From positions 930,001 through 994,000 of the forward strand of contig BDSL01000017.1 of the NCBI GenBank assembly GCA_003116995.1: a DNA stretch of 64,000 nt, in the 5' to 3' direction. Position 1 is the first letter of the stretch. Every line of letters begins with the position of its first letter. Shown here piece by piece: positions 33,233 to 44,629 of the stretch. The notes under the pieces were generated by a model. The model was given only the letters and a program-made list of their open reading frames with translations. It was not told where the DNA came from and did not search any database. The position numbers and the translations under genes are program-made. Source of the DNA: Yamagishiella unicocca (Eukaryota; Chlorophyta; Chlorophyceae; Chlamydomonadales; Volvocaceae).

Positions 33233-34789
33233 CTGTCAACACGTAAATAGAGGCGGAGCGTCACGCGCAAGCCCTGCAGCGCACGGTCCGTAAGGAATAT
33301 GCCTATTCTTGCCTGCTTGGCCCTGAAGGAGCAGAACCTCGCGTCTCAAATGTTCCAGCGCCATTCTGGTACGTAACTATACGCTCCACGCGAATTCAGG
33401 TTTGTCGGTAACAATGTTAGATCGGTGTTTGATTGAGTGAAATTGTCGATCGGTACCGTATCTGGATGGTATAGCGTATAGGGTCCGAATACCGGTAGGC
33501 GAAAGGAATGAAAATCCACAAACAAGCAAACACTGGGGTTCGGCTGCGATGGATCCCAGAGCTGTGTTGTTGTTGTAACTACGTATGGTGGCATCTCCCG
33601 TGTGAATGGGTCACAAATGTTGCCCGGGCTGGAGCCGTATCCTTCATGCCGGACCCCTTCACGTCGATGCGCTCCACGGCATCCCCAACGTACTGAAGTC
33701 GTCATGCTTCAACACAAGCGTAGGCATAGTGAGCAGAAGTGCATGTATCACGCATTGGGCAGAGACTTGGGGAGTCCACTAGCTCCCCACGCCTCCTCGC
33801 ACTGCTAGTACCCTGGGATGGCGGTGCGCCCGTGGGGAGACACACAGCTGGGCGAGCCCTCGGTCAGCAAGTCTGCCATAATATCGCGGCATGCGCTGGG
33901 CACAGCTAGGCAGGTACTTTTGTGCGCAACCTTGGGGCTTAGTACGCGTATCATGCCATCGTTAGCAAGACATAAGTGGCAGGAATGTCCAGTAGTACGG
34001 CGTACGGTATGTTCATCATTTACATACGGATAAAACCGTCGTCTGGGGCTCGCCGGGCGACCGTTTCGTCAATGTTCATGCATCGGATACAGTGCAAATG
34101 CCGTGCTACAGCTCCCAATATGGCTCATCCATATCCCAGGGCACGGTGCTGGGCGCCCGCCCCAAAGGCCTCAAAGCAACAGGGATATTTGGCTGGATCA
34201 CGATGCGAACATAATCACGAGGTTCACGACGCAGCGGGCCGCAGTAGCCCACTCCGCAATAGTGTTCGCAGTAGCAGCGATCACACACGACATACCGCTG
34301 GGTCATTAGCACCTGGTGTACTTCACTTGCAAACACGTTTCCATCAAGGCGCCTCCGCGCATTGCGCCCCTTCACCGATCCCATATCCTCACCAGTTGCC
34401 GCTCCCAACCACCTACCTTTCCACCTCCGTCGAGCCACCAATTCACTCCCTATTATCCACCCTCTTACCGAGCCCTCAGTCAGCAACGAGAAAACCCGGT
34501 CATGACCTGCGCCCTGCCCTGCACCCCATCCGCAGCAGACCGGTGCAACGCCGACACATACCGCTGCGCCCCCTCCACCCCCATACCCTGTCAACCGAAT
34601 CACGTCCGATCACAGGCACAAACCGCGCCGTCAAATTACCTACACAGTGTGCCATAACGTTTAGACACGCCTGTTGCGTTTAATATCTACACAGTAATCA
34701 CATGATGGATTTTACCATTGTGAGCAGTCCTGCAGTCATTTTGAGCCACGGACTCAATGGAGCCAGGCCGTCAGCCGCTCCGGGCCTGC
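33233..34789. other. CDC50 3' UTR and HAUS4 upstream region, with coding-like patches
   Basis: A TTACA at 34020-34024 (TGTAA on the minus strand) is the first good end signal for the CDC50 gene and would give a 770-bp 3' UTR. Minus-strand patches read like protein: about 34310-34106 (Cys-rich CDRCYCEHYCGVGYCGP), a short stretch ending at a GTATGT donor at 34028, phase-matched 33905-33805 ending in TAG, and about 33690-33644. They cannot be joined into one clean model and match no family I know. They may be chance frames in a UTR, or remnants. Confidence 0.35.
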
Positions 34790-37700
34790 TCACGACGCGC
34801 CCGGTTGGCGGTTGAACGAAAGCGCCGCTGGGTCGCCAAACTTGCGCGGCCGCGCCAGGCGCAAAAACAAGTACACCACCGCCAGCACGAAGCTTAGGCC
34901 TCCTGTCACCAGGTATGCGATACCCAGGAACGGGTTGCGGCTGCCAAGCCACGTGGTGGTGCCCAGCACAATGGATTTATGGCCGTCGAACTTGTACGTG
35001 TTGTAGCGATTGTACACTGTGACGGTGATCGTGCTCCCGGCCGTTAGGTCGTGATCTATCCGCCCCCAGAGCTTCCGAAAGCGCGGCAGCGCAGCGAGGC
35101 GCATCCAATTCATGAAGCGCTCGTTCTCCTTTGGCGTTGCGCCGCCCGACAAGTCGGACAGGTTGAAGCCACCGCGCGTCGAATCAATGGTGGGGTTGAA
35201 GTTTTGAGGCGTGTAATTTGCAAAGCGATACTTGACGTCGGACTCGAACGCAATGTTTGTGTCGCTGATGGCTAGGAGCTGCGGTGAGGTGTCGCTGTCA
35301 TTGGCTTTAACCGCCATCTGTTTGGCAACCAGAGGAGAAGGCAACCAGAGGAGCACGGAAATAGTTGGCAGGTTAGTGCCAACATCGTGTCGCGAACGCA
35401 GGCTCAAACGCACACGACCGTCATCGACGTCAAGATTCCAGGCGCGGCTCTAGTGCAGACGGGCATCATCCCCCGCCTTGCGCCACAACGGTACACACAC
35501 ACACCCGCCCGCATTGCCAGGGCCCATTTGAGTGTGCACATACGCCCTCGCTCATGCAAAAGACCCACGCACCATGTAGGTGTCGTTGAAGAAGCTCCAG
35601 GCGATGAGACCGCAGGGGTTGACAGGGAGGCTCTTGTTGCCGCCCAGGTACTCCTGGGGATCGCAGAGGCTGGTCGCCAGGTTCTTGTCTTCGCCGGCCA
35701 GTTGCATGGCGCTGAGGCTCTTGACATACCTGCAGGAGGTAGCCACGTGGGATGGTGGCGGTGGCCGGGTTTTCGAGTCAGACCCGTGGATGCGAGAAAA
35801 CCGTTTAGAACAGACGTTCCGAGGTGCATGCTGGAAAACTTGGGTGAGGAAAAGACGGAGGTCGTACGTCGTGGCGGAGGCCGTGTGGGAGGTTCGTGAG
35901 AGGAAAGCCTGTGTACGAGGAGGCTGGGTGGGAGGGGGACTTGGAGGGTGGCAGTCGGATCGCGCCAACGCCTCTCTCCGGGCAACGGCGGGGAGGAGGC
36001 TGTAGCTCAGAGCGAGCCCGTACAAGCAGATGGACGAGCGAGAGGGGGACAAGCAAGCCAGAAGCGGCAGCGCCGGGCAGGCAGGTCCCGGCCTAAACGG
36101 TTGAGGATCATTACAGCGCGATGAACTGCGCAACCTAAATAGGTTTGACAAATAGTCCAGGCTAAGTGACACCATGTAGGCTACAGAGGGACAGAGCAAA
36201 CATCACGCCAGTGCCAACATGATGGACAGAGCAGAGCAACTCAGGGTCTGGGCTACCATGATATGCGCACAGCTGCACACGGCAGCAGATCCGGCGAAGT
36301 CGCTCCAGCGGCGACTAACGGGGACTGGTACGACCTACTCGATAAGCTCTTACAGCAACGCATTAGTGGTCGATGAATAGCTGTTCTACCTAGTCGATAA
36401 CCTCGCTATATGGGGGGCAATGCCCACGCAATACTTGCTCCAAGGACATTTAGGCATTGGTTTGTAAGCTGTGATAGCGTCTGACAGCTTTACATTGGTC
36501 AGGAGCGATTACGTGCAAGCACTCATCCGCTCGCCTCATGCGACCAGGGGTTGCAGCGGCCACGTGCGCTCCATATATGTGCCTGCTAGTCCTATGTTGC
36601 GCAACCTTTCTACTCAATGCCCGGACCCGGCCCGGCCCGCGGCGACCCCACCTGCGGTGATTTTGGTAGTACCCATTCAGCTCGTAGTATACGAACACGG
36701 GGGCCACCATGTCCTCTTTAATGTGCAACGTCACAGTGCATGAAAGCGCGCTGTCGTTCGCAGCGTTCTGCAAGGGTGGTGCAGCGGCGACGAGGTGGGT
36801 CCAGGGCAATCCGTATCGCGTTCCTCGAAGTATCGCTGGTCAGGGATGCTATGCGCGGAAAACTGGTTGCAAACATACTACATCCACTCGCTCAGGCGTT
36901 TGAGTGGACTGGGTTTGGGTGGGGCCGTTCGTTGACTGCTCGATGGGCTTGCACCAATGTGGCCGAGATGCTAATATATACAGGGACAAGGAAGCGGTTG
37001 ATGGACCAGAGACCAAGCTGGATAGCCACCCTCGCGGCCCTAACCGCCCAAGAGTCTTACCTGCAAGATGTACGCTTCCCGCTCCGTGTTTGACGCGCCA
37101 GGGATACACATCTGGTCATAGCGTGCGCCCACCTCGATTGGCTGCGGCGGCATCGGTTCCATGACGTAATTAGTTCAGCAGCTTCCGAGGGTAACCGTAG
37201 GGGGCATCCGAGGGTGCGATGGCCAGCGCCATCGCCCCACAACGTAGCAAGCACACTCAACAAAACTAGGTGCGGGACCTGCGAACGACCCCCAGTTGAC
37301 GGTGATCAGCTGGTCACCCCGGCGGTTGACGGTGATCAGCTGGTCACCCCGGCGGTTGACGGTGATCAGCTGGTCCACCTCGCTGCGCCCCCCCCACCGT
37401 GCCAGTAACACGATGTGGTTTTGATCCCCATATAACATATATTTCCTCAATATACGGTACGCATCTACCGTACGCATGTTGGTTAAGAGAGCGTGCATTT
37501 GCCGGGCATGTCGAGTTGCGTGTCCACGGGGGTCAACTCATTGTATGTGCACACTTTGCTGTGGCAAGCCAGGTGACCTATAGCCTCTTGAGCCATCAAG
37601 CCGGCCGCTCGACTAGCACCCCAGGACCATCGGCAACACCACCAGTCAAACGTGCTACCTTAACTACCATGTACGCACCCCTTATCACGTATCACAATCA

Positions 37701-38165
37701 CGTATCCCCAATCCGCAGGACAAGAGCGCCTGGGTTCAGTGCAACGGCTAGCGTTATGTGCTCCAGCCGCTGCTAAAGCTACTTGGAGGCATTTGGTACA
37801 CGAACTCGCAGGTGCGCAGGCAGGCCGTGTGTGTATTGGATACGATTGACCCACCTTTAGGCCATAGTACAGACATACAGCACCAATGGGCACCAGGACG
37901 ATTCCGATTGCGAGGAAGATGAATACAACCTGGATGCCACGCAACGTGATACCGACAAGGGCCAACCAGTCAAGCAACGGGTGCCATCCCTCGTACGCGG
38001 CCATATGCGTAAGCGATAAACAATGAGTCGGCCAAGCCATGATACATGACCGCGTTGCAGCGCTCTATTCATAATCGGCCACAGAGCTCGCAGGCTTACC
38101 CAGATAGGCTCTAGGACTGGTTTGCACGCCGGCAACGTCTGCTGTGTAATCTTAGTGTCTGTCAT
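34790..38165 (-). CDS. ALIS: CDC50/LEM3/ALIS flippase beta subunit
   Basis: Six minus-strand exons join in phase: 38165-38100, 37929-37855, 37141-37061, 36767-36652, 35729-35573, 35317-34790; 340 aa, normal for the family. After MTDTK, the family N-terminus [13 protein letters not shown] leads into helix 1 (residues about 23-45). The extracytosolic domain has the conserved Cys residues, [32 protein letters not shown] (with an Asn-Asp-Thr glycosylation sequon), [20 protein letters not shown] and [13 protein letters not shown], which begins helix 2. The protein pairs with P4-ATPases and is needed for their ER exit and phospholipid flipping. The gene is divergent from the arogenate dehydrogenase gene. 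Introns carry a 30-bp tandem repeat and a family A element in antisense orientation. Confidence 0.93.
35772..35860 (+). repeat. Dispersed intronic element, family A
   Basis: CAGACCCGTGGATGCGAGAA, AACCGTTTAGAACAGACGTT and GGTGCATGCTGGAAAACTTG are present, extending to AAAAGACGGAGG. It is antisense to the CDC50 gene that contains it, so the element inserts in either orientation. Confidence 0.8.
37290..37378. repeat. 30-bp tandem repeat, about three copies
   Basis: The unit contains GTTGACGGTGATCAGCTGGT followed by CACCCCGGCG, in CDC50 intron 2. Confidence 0.92.
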
Positions 38166-38628
38166 AACACAGATGCAAGGGCAAACGCTTGGTTAACATC
38201 CCGCCGTGAACGTCCTAGTAAAAGGGACTGTCTGTGCCAAGACCCACTGCGCGGCTCCTTCGTCTTCTTGGCAGTCACCTCCCCCGACTGTGACGGGTCA
38301 GACATGACTAGAGCACTTTGCTTACACCAGGAAAGGTATGCCTGGGAAAGTCGTCAACGTTTATCGCATCGAAGTGCACCTAAACAGCTGAAACTAAGGG
38401 CAGTGCCAAAATCAATATGGAAGTGTAGACTTTCAGCAAATAAGCATCAATAATCACTGTTTAGGCTGTACTGAACACAAGGGCAGGTAGATGAACGGCA
38501 TAAGGGCCGTCAAGCTCATGCAAGCGACAACTTTTGGACATCCCTCATTTGCAGTTAATCAAAGATTATAAACTATTCAGTTCAATTTGTAGGGGTACCC
38601 AGTAATACTCAGCCCACGCATCAATTTC
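38166..38628. promoter_or_regulatory. Divergent upstream region (CDC50 / arogenate dehydrogenase)
   Basis: About 460 bp lie between the start codons, AT-richer than the flanking coding sequence. It must contain both promoters and 5' UTRs. No specific motif was recognised. Confidence 0.5.
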
Positions 38629-41600
38629 ATGCGAATGCTGCTACGCCAAGGGAGGGGCCTTGCCCAAGCCCATGCTGGTGCATGTTCAACTTCAAATAGT
38701 CAGCTGCAACCCGTAATATGTGCGGCCTCGTGCTCGACGCGAACGGCGTCGGCGCTCGGCCCGAAATCGGCCACTAATTGTGGGCGCAGTCAAAGACCGC
38801 AGCGGAGCTTGAGAGGTACGACGATGCTCTGGATTTACGCAATTCGTAGTAGAGCGATCAGGGATCAACTCCGTCGCCAATCAGCCAGGCACGCAGGTGT
38901 TTGCCATCGACGCGGCGCAGCCATTTGATTTCGAGCACCGCATGCGTAAACGCATATCCGACGAGAACAGGCTCAAAGTGGGCATCGTCGGCTTTGGCAC
39001 ATTCGGGCAATTCCTCGCAAAGCGGCTGATCGCTAGGGGGCATCAGGTGCGTTCCACAGTGCCGCGACCTTGTGTGTACTCATCGGCGAAGTTACAGGGT
39101 GCGCATTGTCAACGGGGGCGGCGCATTGTTGGCAGGGGCAACACGTAAGCTTCTGATGGGGATAATTTTGATGGGGTTGCACGTGCACAGCGAACCCGGT
39201 CGGCTAGCACGGCTACGGTGCCTACGACATCCGTATATGCTTTGTTTCACCCCCTACGATCGCACTGACGGGTACCTGTCTAAATCCTTCATGGGTGGGC
39301 GGGCTGGCAGGTCATCGCCACGTCCCGCACTCCGTACGAGGAGGAGGCTCGGAGGATCGGGGTGGAGTTCTTCCAGGACGTGGATGACTTCTGTGAAGAG
39401 CACCCCGAGGTGGGGCCTGCTTGGCATCAGCACTCAGCAATGGCTCCGACCTCTCCCCCTTGTCCTTGCTTCGTGAAAACCGCACATGCGTGCTTCCATG
39501 GACCGTCGTACAAACAACACACATGATCCAAGCACCACCGATTGACACCAAGCGATGTTCCTTCTCAGTACGCGATCTGAGCACGCGACCTGGCTGTCAA
39601 AGTACCCTCGGGCAGTGAAGTCCTGTATTGACGCGAACAAAAGATCCACCCGCCAGTGGGTTGTAGCGGCACCCTTTTAAGTCGGTGCGAAGGTCTTACA
39701 AAGCTTCGGAGCCCGAAGGTCTTACAAAGCTTCGGAGCTGACTTCTTGGGGCAGTAAAGTCACCGCAGCGTTTATTCGGATGCATGTAGTGCCAATGGAG
39801 CTCATGAGCCCCAGCCGTCCACAGGTCGACACACTGCGGGCTTTATTGCCTCATGTGGGCCCTGCAAGTCTCCTTTTTGCCCAGTTGTATGACAGCCGCC
39901 TCAGTCATGGCCCTGCCTCGACCAGTACACGGAAAGCATGTGGCTGCACCCGACCCCGCCTGCGCAGGTGGTGCTCCTGGCCAGCTCCATTCTGTCCACC
40001 GAGTCGGTGCTCCGAAACCTGCCTATCCAGAGGCTTAAGCGCAACACCTTGTTCGTTGATGTGCTGTCCGTCAAGGTCCGTGCCGGTTGCGCCGATCTGA
40101 CCGTGCGGTGGGCTGTGGGTGGGTGTGTGAGCCTCCGCGCGCAGGTCAGGCCCCCTAAGCGCAGCTAGAGCGCCGTCCGAGGTGGACGTGCTGTGCACGC
40201 ACGTGTGCCGCGAGTCCATTCGCTACATAACCTGGCCACGTCATCTTCGGCAGCCGCGTACTGCGATTAGTCATCCGGGCAATCAAGACCCGATGCAGCA
40301 GCAGCCCGACCCGACCCGTGCTGGGTCACGCTCGGGGCGTCTCACCTTGAAAGTTGTCGTACGTCGTACTCGTGAGTTGACCCAGCAGCTCGCGTTGACC
40401 AAGAAGGGCGCAAGCTCGCCTAGGGTTGCCGCCGCTTCCGCAAGCACCTTGCGGCCTACCTGGCGCAACCCGCCGCCCGCCTGTCTCGCGCCTTGGGGCT
40501 GTGCATCTGTAGGTGTTCCCGAAGCAGCTGTTGCTGCGGGAGCTGCCGTCCGAGGTGGACGTGCTGTGCACGCACCCCATGTTCGGGCCCGACAGCGGCA
40601 AGGGCAGCTGGGCGGGACTGAACTTCATGTTCGAGAAGGTTCGCATCGGCGCGGACCCCAAGCGGGAACGCCGGGTGGACACGTTCCTCAAGGTGGGCGG
40701 CTGACGGGGCGGGTTGGTTTAGGGTTGGGCGGGGCTCCAGAAGTGGCGTCCGTGCTCCCACCGTCATAAGGTCGTCATGCTTGTGCTGTGTTCAGCACAT
40801 CTCGGACGCGAGCCCTGGCAGCCGCCGTTGCGAGCCCCCCTAACTCCCCATCGGCGCGTGGGCACCTGCACCTGCACCCCTCCGCGGCTCGCAACGCAGG
40901 AGGCCAGCTCCCAGCCCCCTTGTTCGCCGCCTGCGTCGCCGTACAGGCGTGCTTGCAACACACTGTGTGGGGCCCTGCCCGGATTCAGCCGCTGCCCCTT
41001 ATACTGCCACTCCTGCACCGCAGCTCTTCTCTGTGCCACACCTCCACCGCCGCTCCTCACTCCACCATTCGGGTTTACTTTGTAGTGCCGGCACAACGGG
41101 TTTCCTCTCCTCTCCTCCCCTCGTCCCCTCGGCGCAACGGGTTTCCTCTCCTATCCTCCCCTCCTCCCCCCCGCACGCTCACCTTCTTGCAGTTTTTCCG
41201 GGAGGAGGGCTGCAACATGGTGGAGATGAGCTGCGAGGAACACGACCGTCAGGCGGCATCCACACAGTTCATCACCCACACGGTGGGCCGCGTGCTGGGG
41301 ACCATGCAGCTGCGCTCCACGGAAATCAACACCAAGGGCTTCGACGCACTGCTTAACTTGGTCAACAACACCAACAATGACTCCTTCGAGCTGTACTACG
41401 GGCTCTTTCTGTACAACCAGAACGCCACCGACGAGCTGGAGCGGCTGGAGAAAGCGTTCGACACGGTTAAGAAGCAGTTGTTCGGGCGGTTGCACGACAT
41501 TGCACGTGCGCAGCTGTTCCCCATGGAAGATGTACGGACGAACGGCGACGGCAACGTACAAACGCCGCCGGCGTTGCCGCCGCCGCGGGAGCCGCTGGCG

Positions 41601-41660
41601 CTGCCGGCTGGGAGCCCGCCGGCATCGCCGTACGCTGCCAGCAAGACGATTGATGTATAG
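38629..41660 (+). CDS. Plastid arogenate dehydrogenase (TyrA family)
   Basis: Core exons join in phase: 38897-39046, 39311-39409, 39968-40075, 40513-40692, 41193-41660; 334 aa plus a leader. The NADP-binding Rossmann motif GIVGFGTFGQF is followed by a SRTPYEEEA loop; LLASSILS and FVDVLSVK; the substrate-site block THPMFGPDSGKGSW; and the C-terminal dimer helices with EEHDRQAASTQFITHTVGRVL. These match plant TyrA arogenate dehydrogenases, which oxidatively decarboxylate arogenate to tyrosine in the plastid. Exon 1 probably starts at 38629 (MRMLLRQGRGLAQAHAG..., transit-peptide-like). Its 3' end is uncertain: only a weak GTAATA donor is in phase with the acceptor at 38896. Plant-like IDAAQPFDFE lies directly after that acceptor. 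TGTAA at 42148-42152 is the likely polyadenylation signal. Confidence 0.88.
40171..40201 (+). repeat. 31-bp intronic copy of exon 5 sequence
   Basis: The same 31 bases (GCCGTCCGAGGTGGACGTGC and on through GCACGCAC) occur here in intron 4 and at 40545-40575 in exon 5 of the arogenate dehydrogenase gene. Confidence 0.93.
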
Positions 41661-42841
41661 CAGCAGCGGGGGGGGGCGTGTACTTGGCGAAGTGAGCGTC
41701 CCCGGTGGACGGGGAGAGATGTTGGGAGAGAGAGAGCGGGTAACGTAGGAAAGCGTGTTGTTGCTCCTATGAGGGCAACCCGCAGATGTCGATGTGCAAG
41801 TGTGCGTATATACAAGAGTGGGAGCAGCGGGCGGGCGGGCGTCTGCACGCGCGAGAGCGGGTGTCGTTGTTGCTTACAGGCGCCCTGGGTGGGATGTACC
41901 CCTCGCCGCTGTGCAGGCGGCGGGTGTAGCAGGATGTGTCGGTTGGCATGAGCATGTCCCTGACAATCGACCGGCGGGAAGTATCCTATTCTATTCATGT
42001 CTGCAAGGCGTCACCGGCATAACATCGGACAACTCCTCCTTACGGAAAAAGCCTGTTGCGTACGCGATCCGCAGTCAGCGCCCAGCATACGCGATCAGCA
42101 GTAAGAACCCAGCATACGCAATATCGTTTGCACCAGTTGCATGGGCCTGTAAACTGAGGGGACGTGTCTACCCTCCTAGCCAAATCGGCCGCAGTCAATA
42201 TCCCTAGCCATACGTCAGCTACGAAACCTGATAGCAAGGGTTATCTAATCTACAACATCTACCCAGTCATATAGGGAACGGCAGTCATGGTAGTCATCAC
42301 GTATCGTCCAACAATAGGCTTCCGACAAGCGTGGTCAAGACAGTCGTGGAGGGTCATTCTCAGCAGGAGCCAGGACCCGCGGATTGTCCGGGTCTCTGCC
42401 CGCCCCCACCACGACGCGATGCATGCCTAGTCCTCCGCAGGTACCCCGCATACCAAAATATCGGCGGCATCAGCGGTCCTCGCCTGCCCTCGTCTGCTAT
42501 GGATACTTAACCCCTCAAAGAAACGACTCCCACTTCAAGAGGTAGCTACCCACCCGCGTGCCGCACGATAGCTGCCACCTGTCTATAGTAATACAATCGT
42601 CCCGCTGCTCCAGCAAAAATAATTCCCAACTCCATCACCAACTAAACGGTCAGCGGCAGAGCTAGGGTTCGCGCAGCGGCGAAACAGCGGCCTCAGCGGC
42701 CAGCATGCGTGCATAACGTACTAGGGAGGCTGTTCGTTCGGAGCAAAAGCCGCCGGCTATCAGCAATTGTGGTGCACGCTACCGCCTGCCGGCACCGACG
42801 CCGCCAGCTCCTGCGATTGCCAAGCTCGTTCTTGCCGACTT
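41661..42841. other. Convergent 3' region (arogenate dehydrogenase / LLPH)
   Basis: TGTAA at 42148-42152 serves the plus gene. TTACA near 41873-41877 would serve LLPH on the minus strand. If both are used, the 3' UTRs overlap by about 280 bp. A CATACGCGATC-type motif repeats three times near 42058-42125. No coding exon was recognised. Confidence 0.45.
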
Positions 42842-43171
42842 CTACCGGTTGCCCTTCTTGCCCTTCTTATAGAACTGGTTCTTCCCAGCCAGAACGGAGA
42901 CCTGCCTCTTTCCGCCTTTCTTCACTACGGCGCCCTTGAGTGGCTTCGCCGTTTTCTTGACGCGAACCATTTTCGGCTTATCGACAATCTCCATTGTGTC
43001 CTCCGTTGCAACAGGACCTTGAGTTTCAAGTGGCTCGGCAGCTATGCACGCCGCCAACGCAGCTTGTCGCTTCTCGTCCGCCGTCGCAAGCCAGCCAGTT
43101 TGCTTCACCACCTGCTCTCGGCGCTGCGTGCGCAATTTCTTCCTCGAATTGCTCCGACTGGACTTCGCCAT
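42842..43171 (-). CDS. LLPH: LLPH/DUF2423-type nucleolar protein
   Basis: This is a single exon of 109 aa, very basic. The N-terminus MAKSSRSNSRKKLRTQRRE matches the MAKS-x-RS-x-x-x-(K/R) start that defines the DUF2423/LLP-homologue family of small chromatin- and nucleolus-associated proteins linked to ribosome biogenesis. The C-terminal third is Lys-rich (VRVKKTAKPLKG, KKGGKRQ) and ends YKKGKKGNR, a plausible nuclear/nucleolar signal. The middle is Ala/Glu-rich. It is the only intronless gene in the window. It is divergent from the PDK gene. Confidence 0.75.
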   Translation of the reverse strand: MAKSSRSNSRKKLRTQRREQVVKQTGWLATADEKRQAALAACIAAEPLETQGPVATEDTMEIVDKPKMVRVKKTAKPLKGAVVKKGGKRQVSVLAGKNQFYKKGKKGNR

Positions 43172-44362
43172 AATGGCTGCAGGCGTCCAAGCTACGGAGA
43201 AAGGTGGTAAGCTAAATGGACGGACTGAGACTATGAGAACCTGAGTGGTGAGGTGTTAACAGTAATGCAATAAAGGATATACGGAGGGGATTGTAACGAC
43301 CAAGCGAGTTTACACTGTCAGGTTGCCGCTTTGTCTGCTCGGTTCGCAGTAAGTCGTACAATGCCGGCACACAACACATGTACTCTTGCTGACCAATTGG
43401 GATGTGGCATATTTAAAATGCTGCACACTAGTTCCTACGATGCCTGAACGTCAGGCTATAGAACACGCTAACTCACCGCAGGCTCCCGACATACTTGTTG
43501 ACGCCCTTACAAGTCTAGGGCACCTCCCGGCTGACCAGACCACGTGATAAGGAGTCGCCCGGGCACAAGAGTTTCCTTGATTACTGCGTGTCGGCGTCTA
43601 GGGACTGCCAAGGCGCGACGGGCGCACGGCATCCGCCTGACCATGGCACACGTGTCTTGCTTGCTGGTTCAACCGTCCGTGGCTATGTCGGCTCTGATGC
43701 CTGGGATGCACATCGCCGCGGCCCGGGTAGCAAACGTCGCAGGCGGCGTGCTGCCGACGATGCGCGGATTAGGACGACAGCAGGTCGCAGCGGATTCTTC
43801 GGCTCAGCAGCCCTGCAGGCGTATTGCCGCTTGCGACGATGAATCAATTCCCTGCGCAGTGCCTGCAAAACGCTTGTGCATGCTGCCGTGCGGCAACGCC
43901 CAACCTGCACTCCTGGTAGGCAGCGGCTCCTGGTTTGAATCTCTGCACGGCGCCCGAGACCGTAAGCAGCAGCAGAGCGGAGCAGCAGCACCAACACCAA
44001 CTGGACCAGGACTTGCGCCAAGCACGGCGTTGTCGCCGCCGCACACTTGTACGCCTTACAGCACACGTCCTCCCACCCTTGCAAACTTGCCGCAACCCAG
44101 CGGGCTATTGGGGGGGGCTTCGGACTGGCCTTGGCCCTCCATGTCGCACGGACCCCCCGCTTGGACGAGCGCAGCTGCGTGCCAAAAACACACACGCGGC
44201 GGCGGCAGTAGCGCCCACGGACCCCCCCCCGCCTGCCGTACGCCGGAGGCACCCTGTGTGGCACCGGCGAGTGCGAGGGCGGCAGCGTGGTCTCCCCCAC
44301 CGCTCCTCCCGACCCATGGGACCGTGGCTGCGTGGGGTCCCGGCCAGCCCCACCGCTACGAT
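43172..44362. other. LLPH/PDK divergent region with PDK upstream open frame
   Basis: An open frame in phase with PDK runs from an ATG at 43544 through 44462 and would add up to 273 residues before the ATG at 44363. It is Ala/Pro/Gly-rich with no family motif. It could be a long leader, or a 5' UTR that is open by composition. ATGs also occur at 43646 and 43685. The promoters of LLPH and PDK must lie here. Confidence 0.45.
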
Positions 44363-44577
44363 ATGACCTCCCGGCCGTGGGTGCCGCTGCGACGACCCTA
44401 CCAGACCATGTCCGCCTCCATGCGAGCTGACATCCAAGCCTCCGCCGTCAAGAAGCAGACAGGTGGGTTGCGCTCCTCGCCGCGTCCCGGGCGGTCGGTG
44501 CCGCATGTGCGCGTGTGTGTTTTATAGATGCTGTGCTGAGCCGCGAAGGAGACTAAGCGCGAAGAGACCAAGGAATC

Positions 44578-44629
<52 letters not shown>

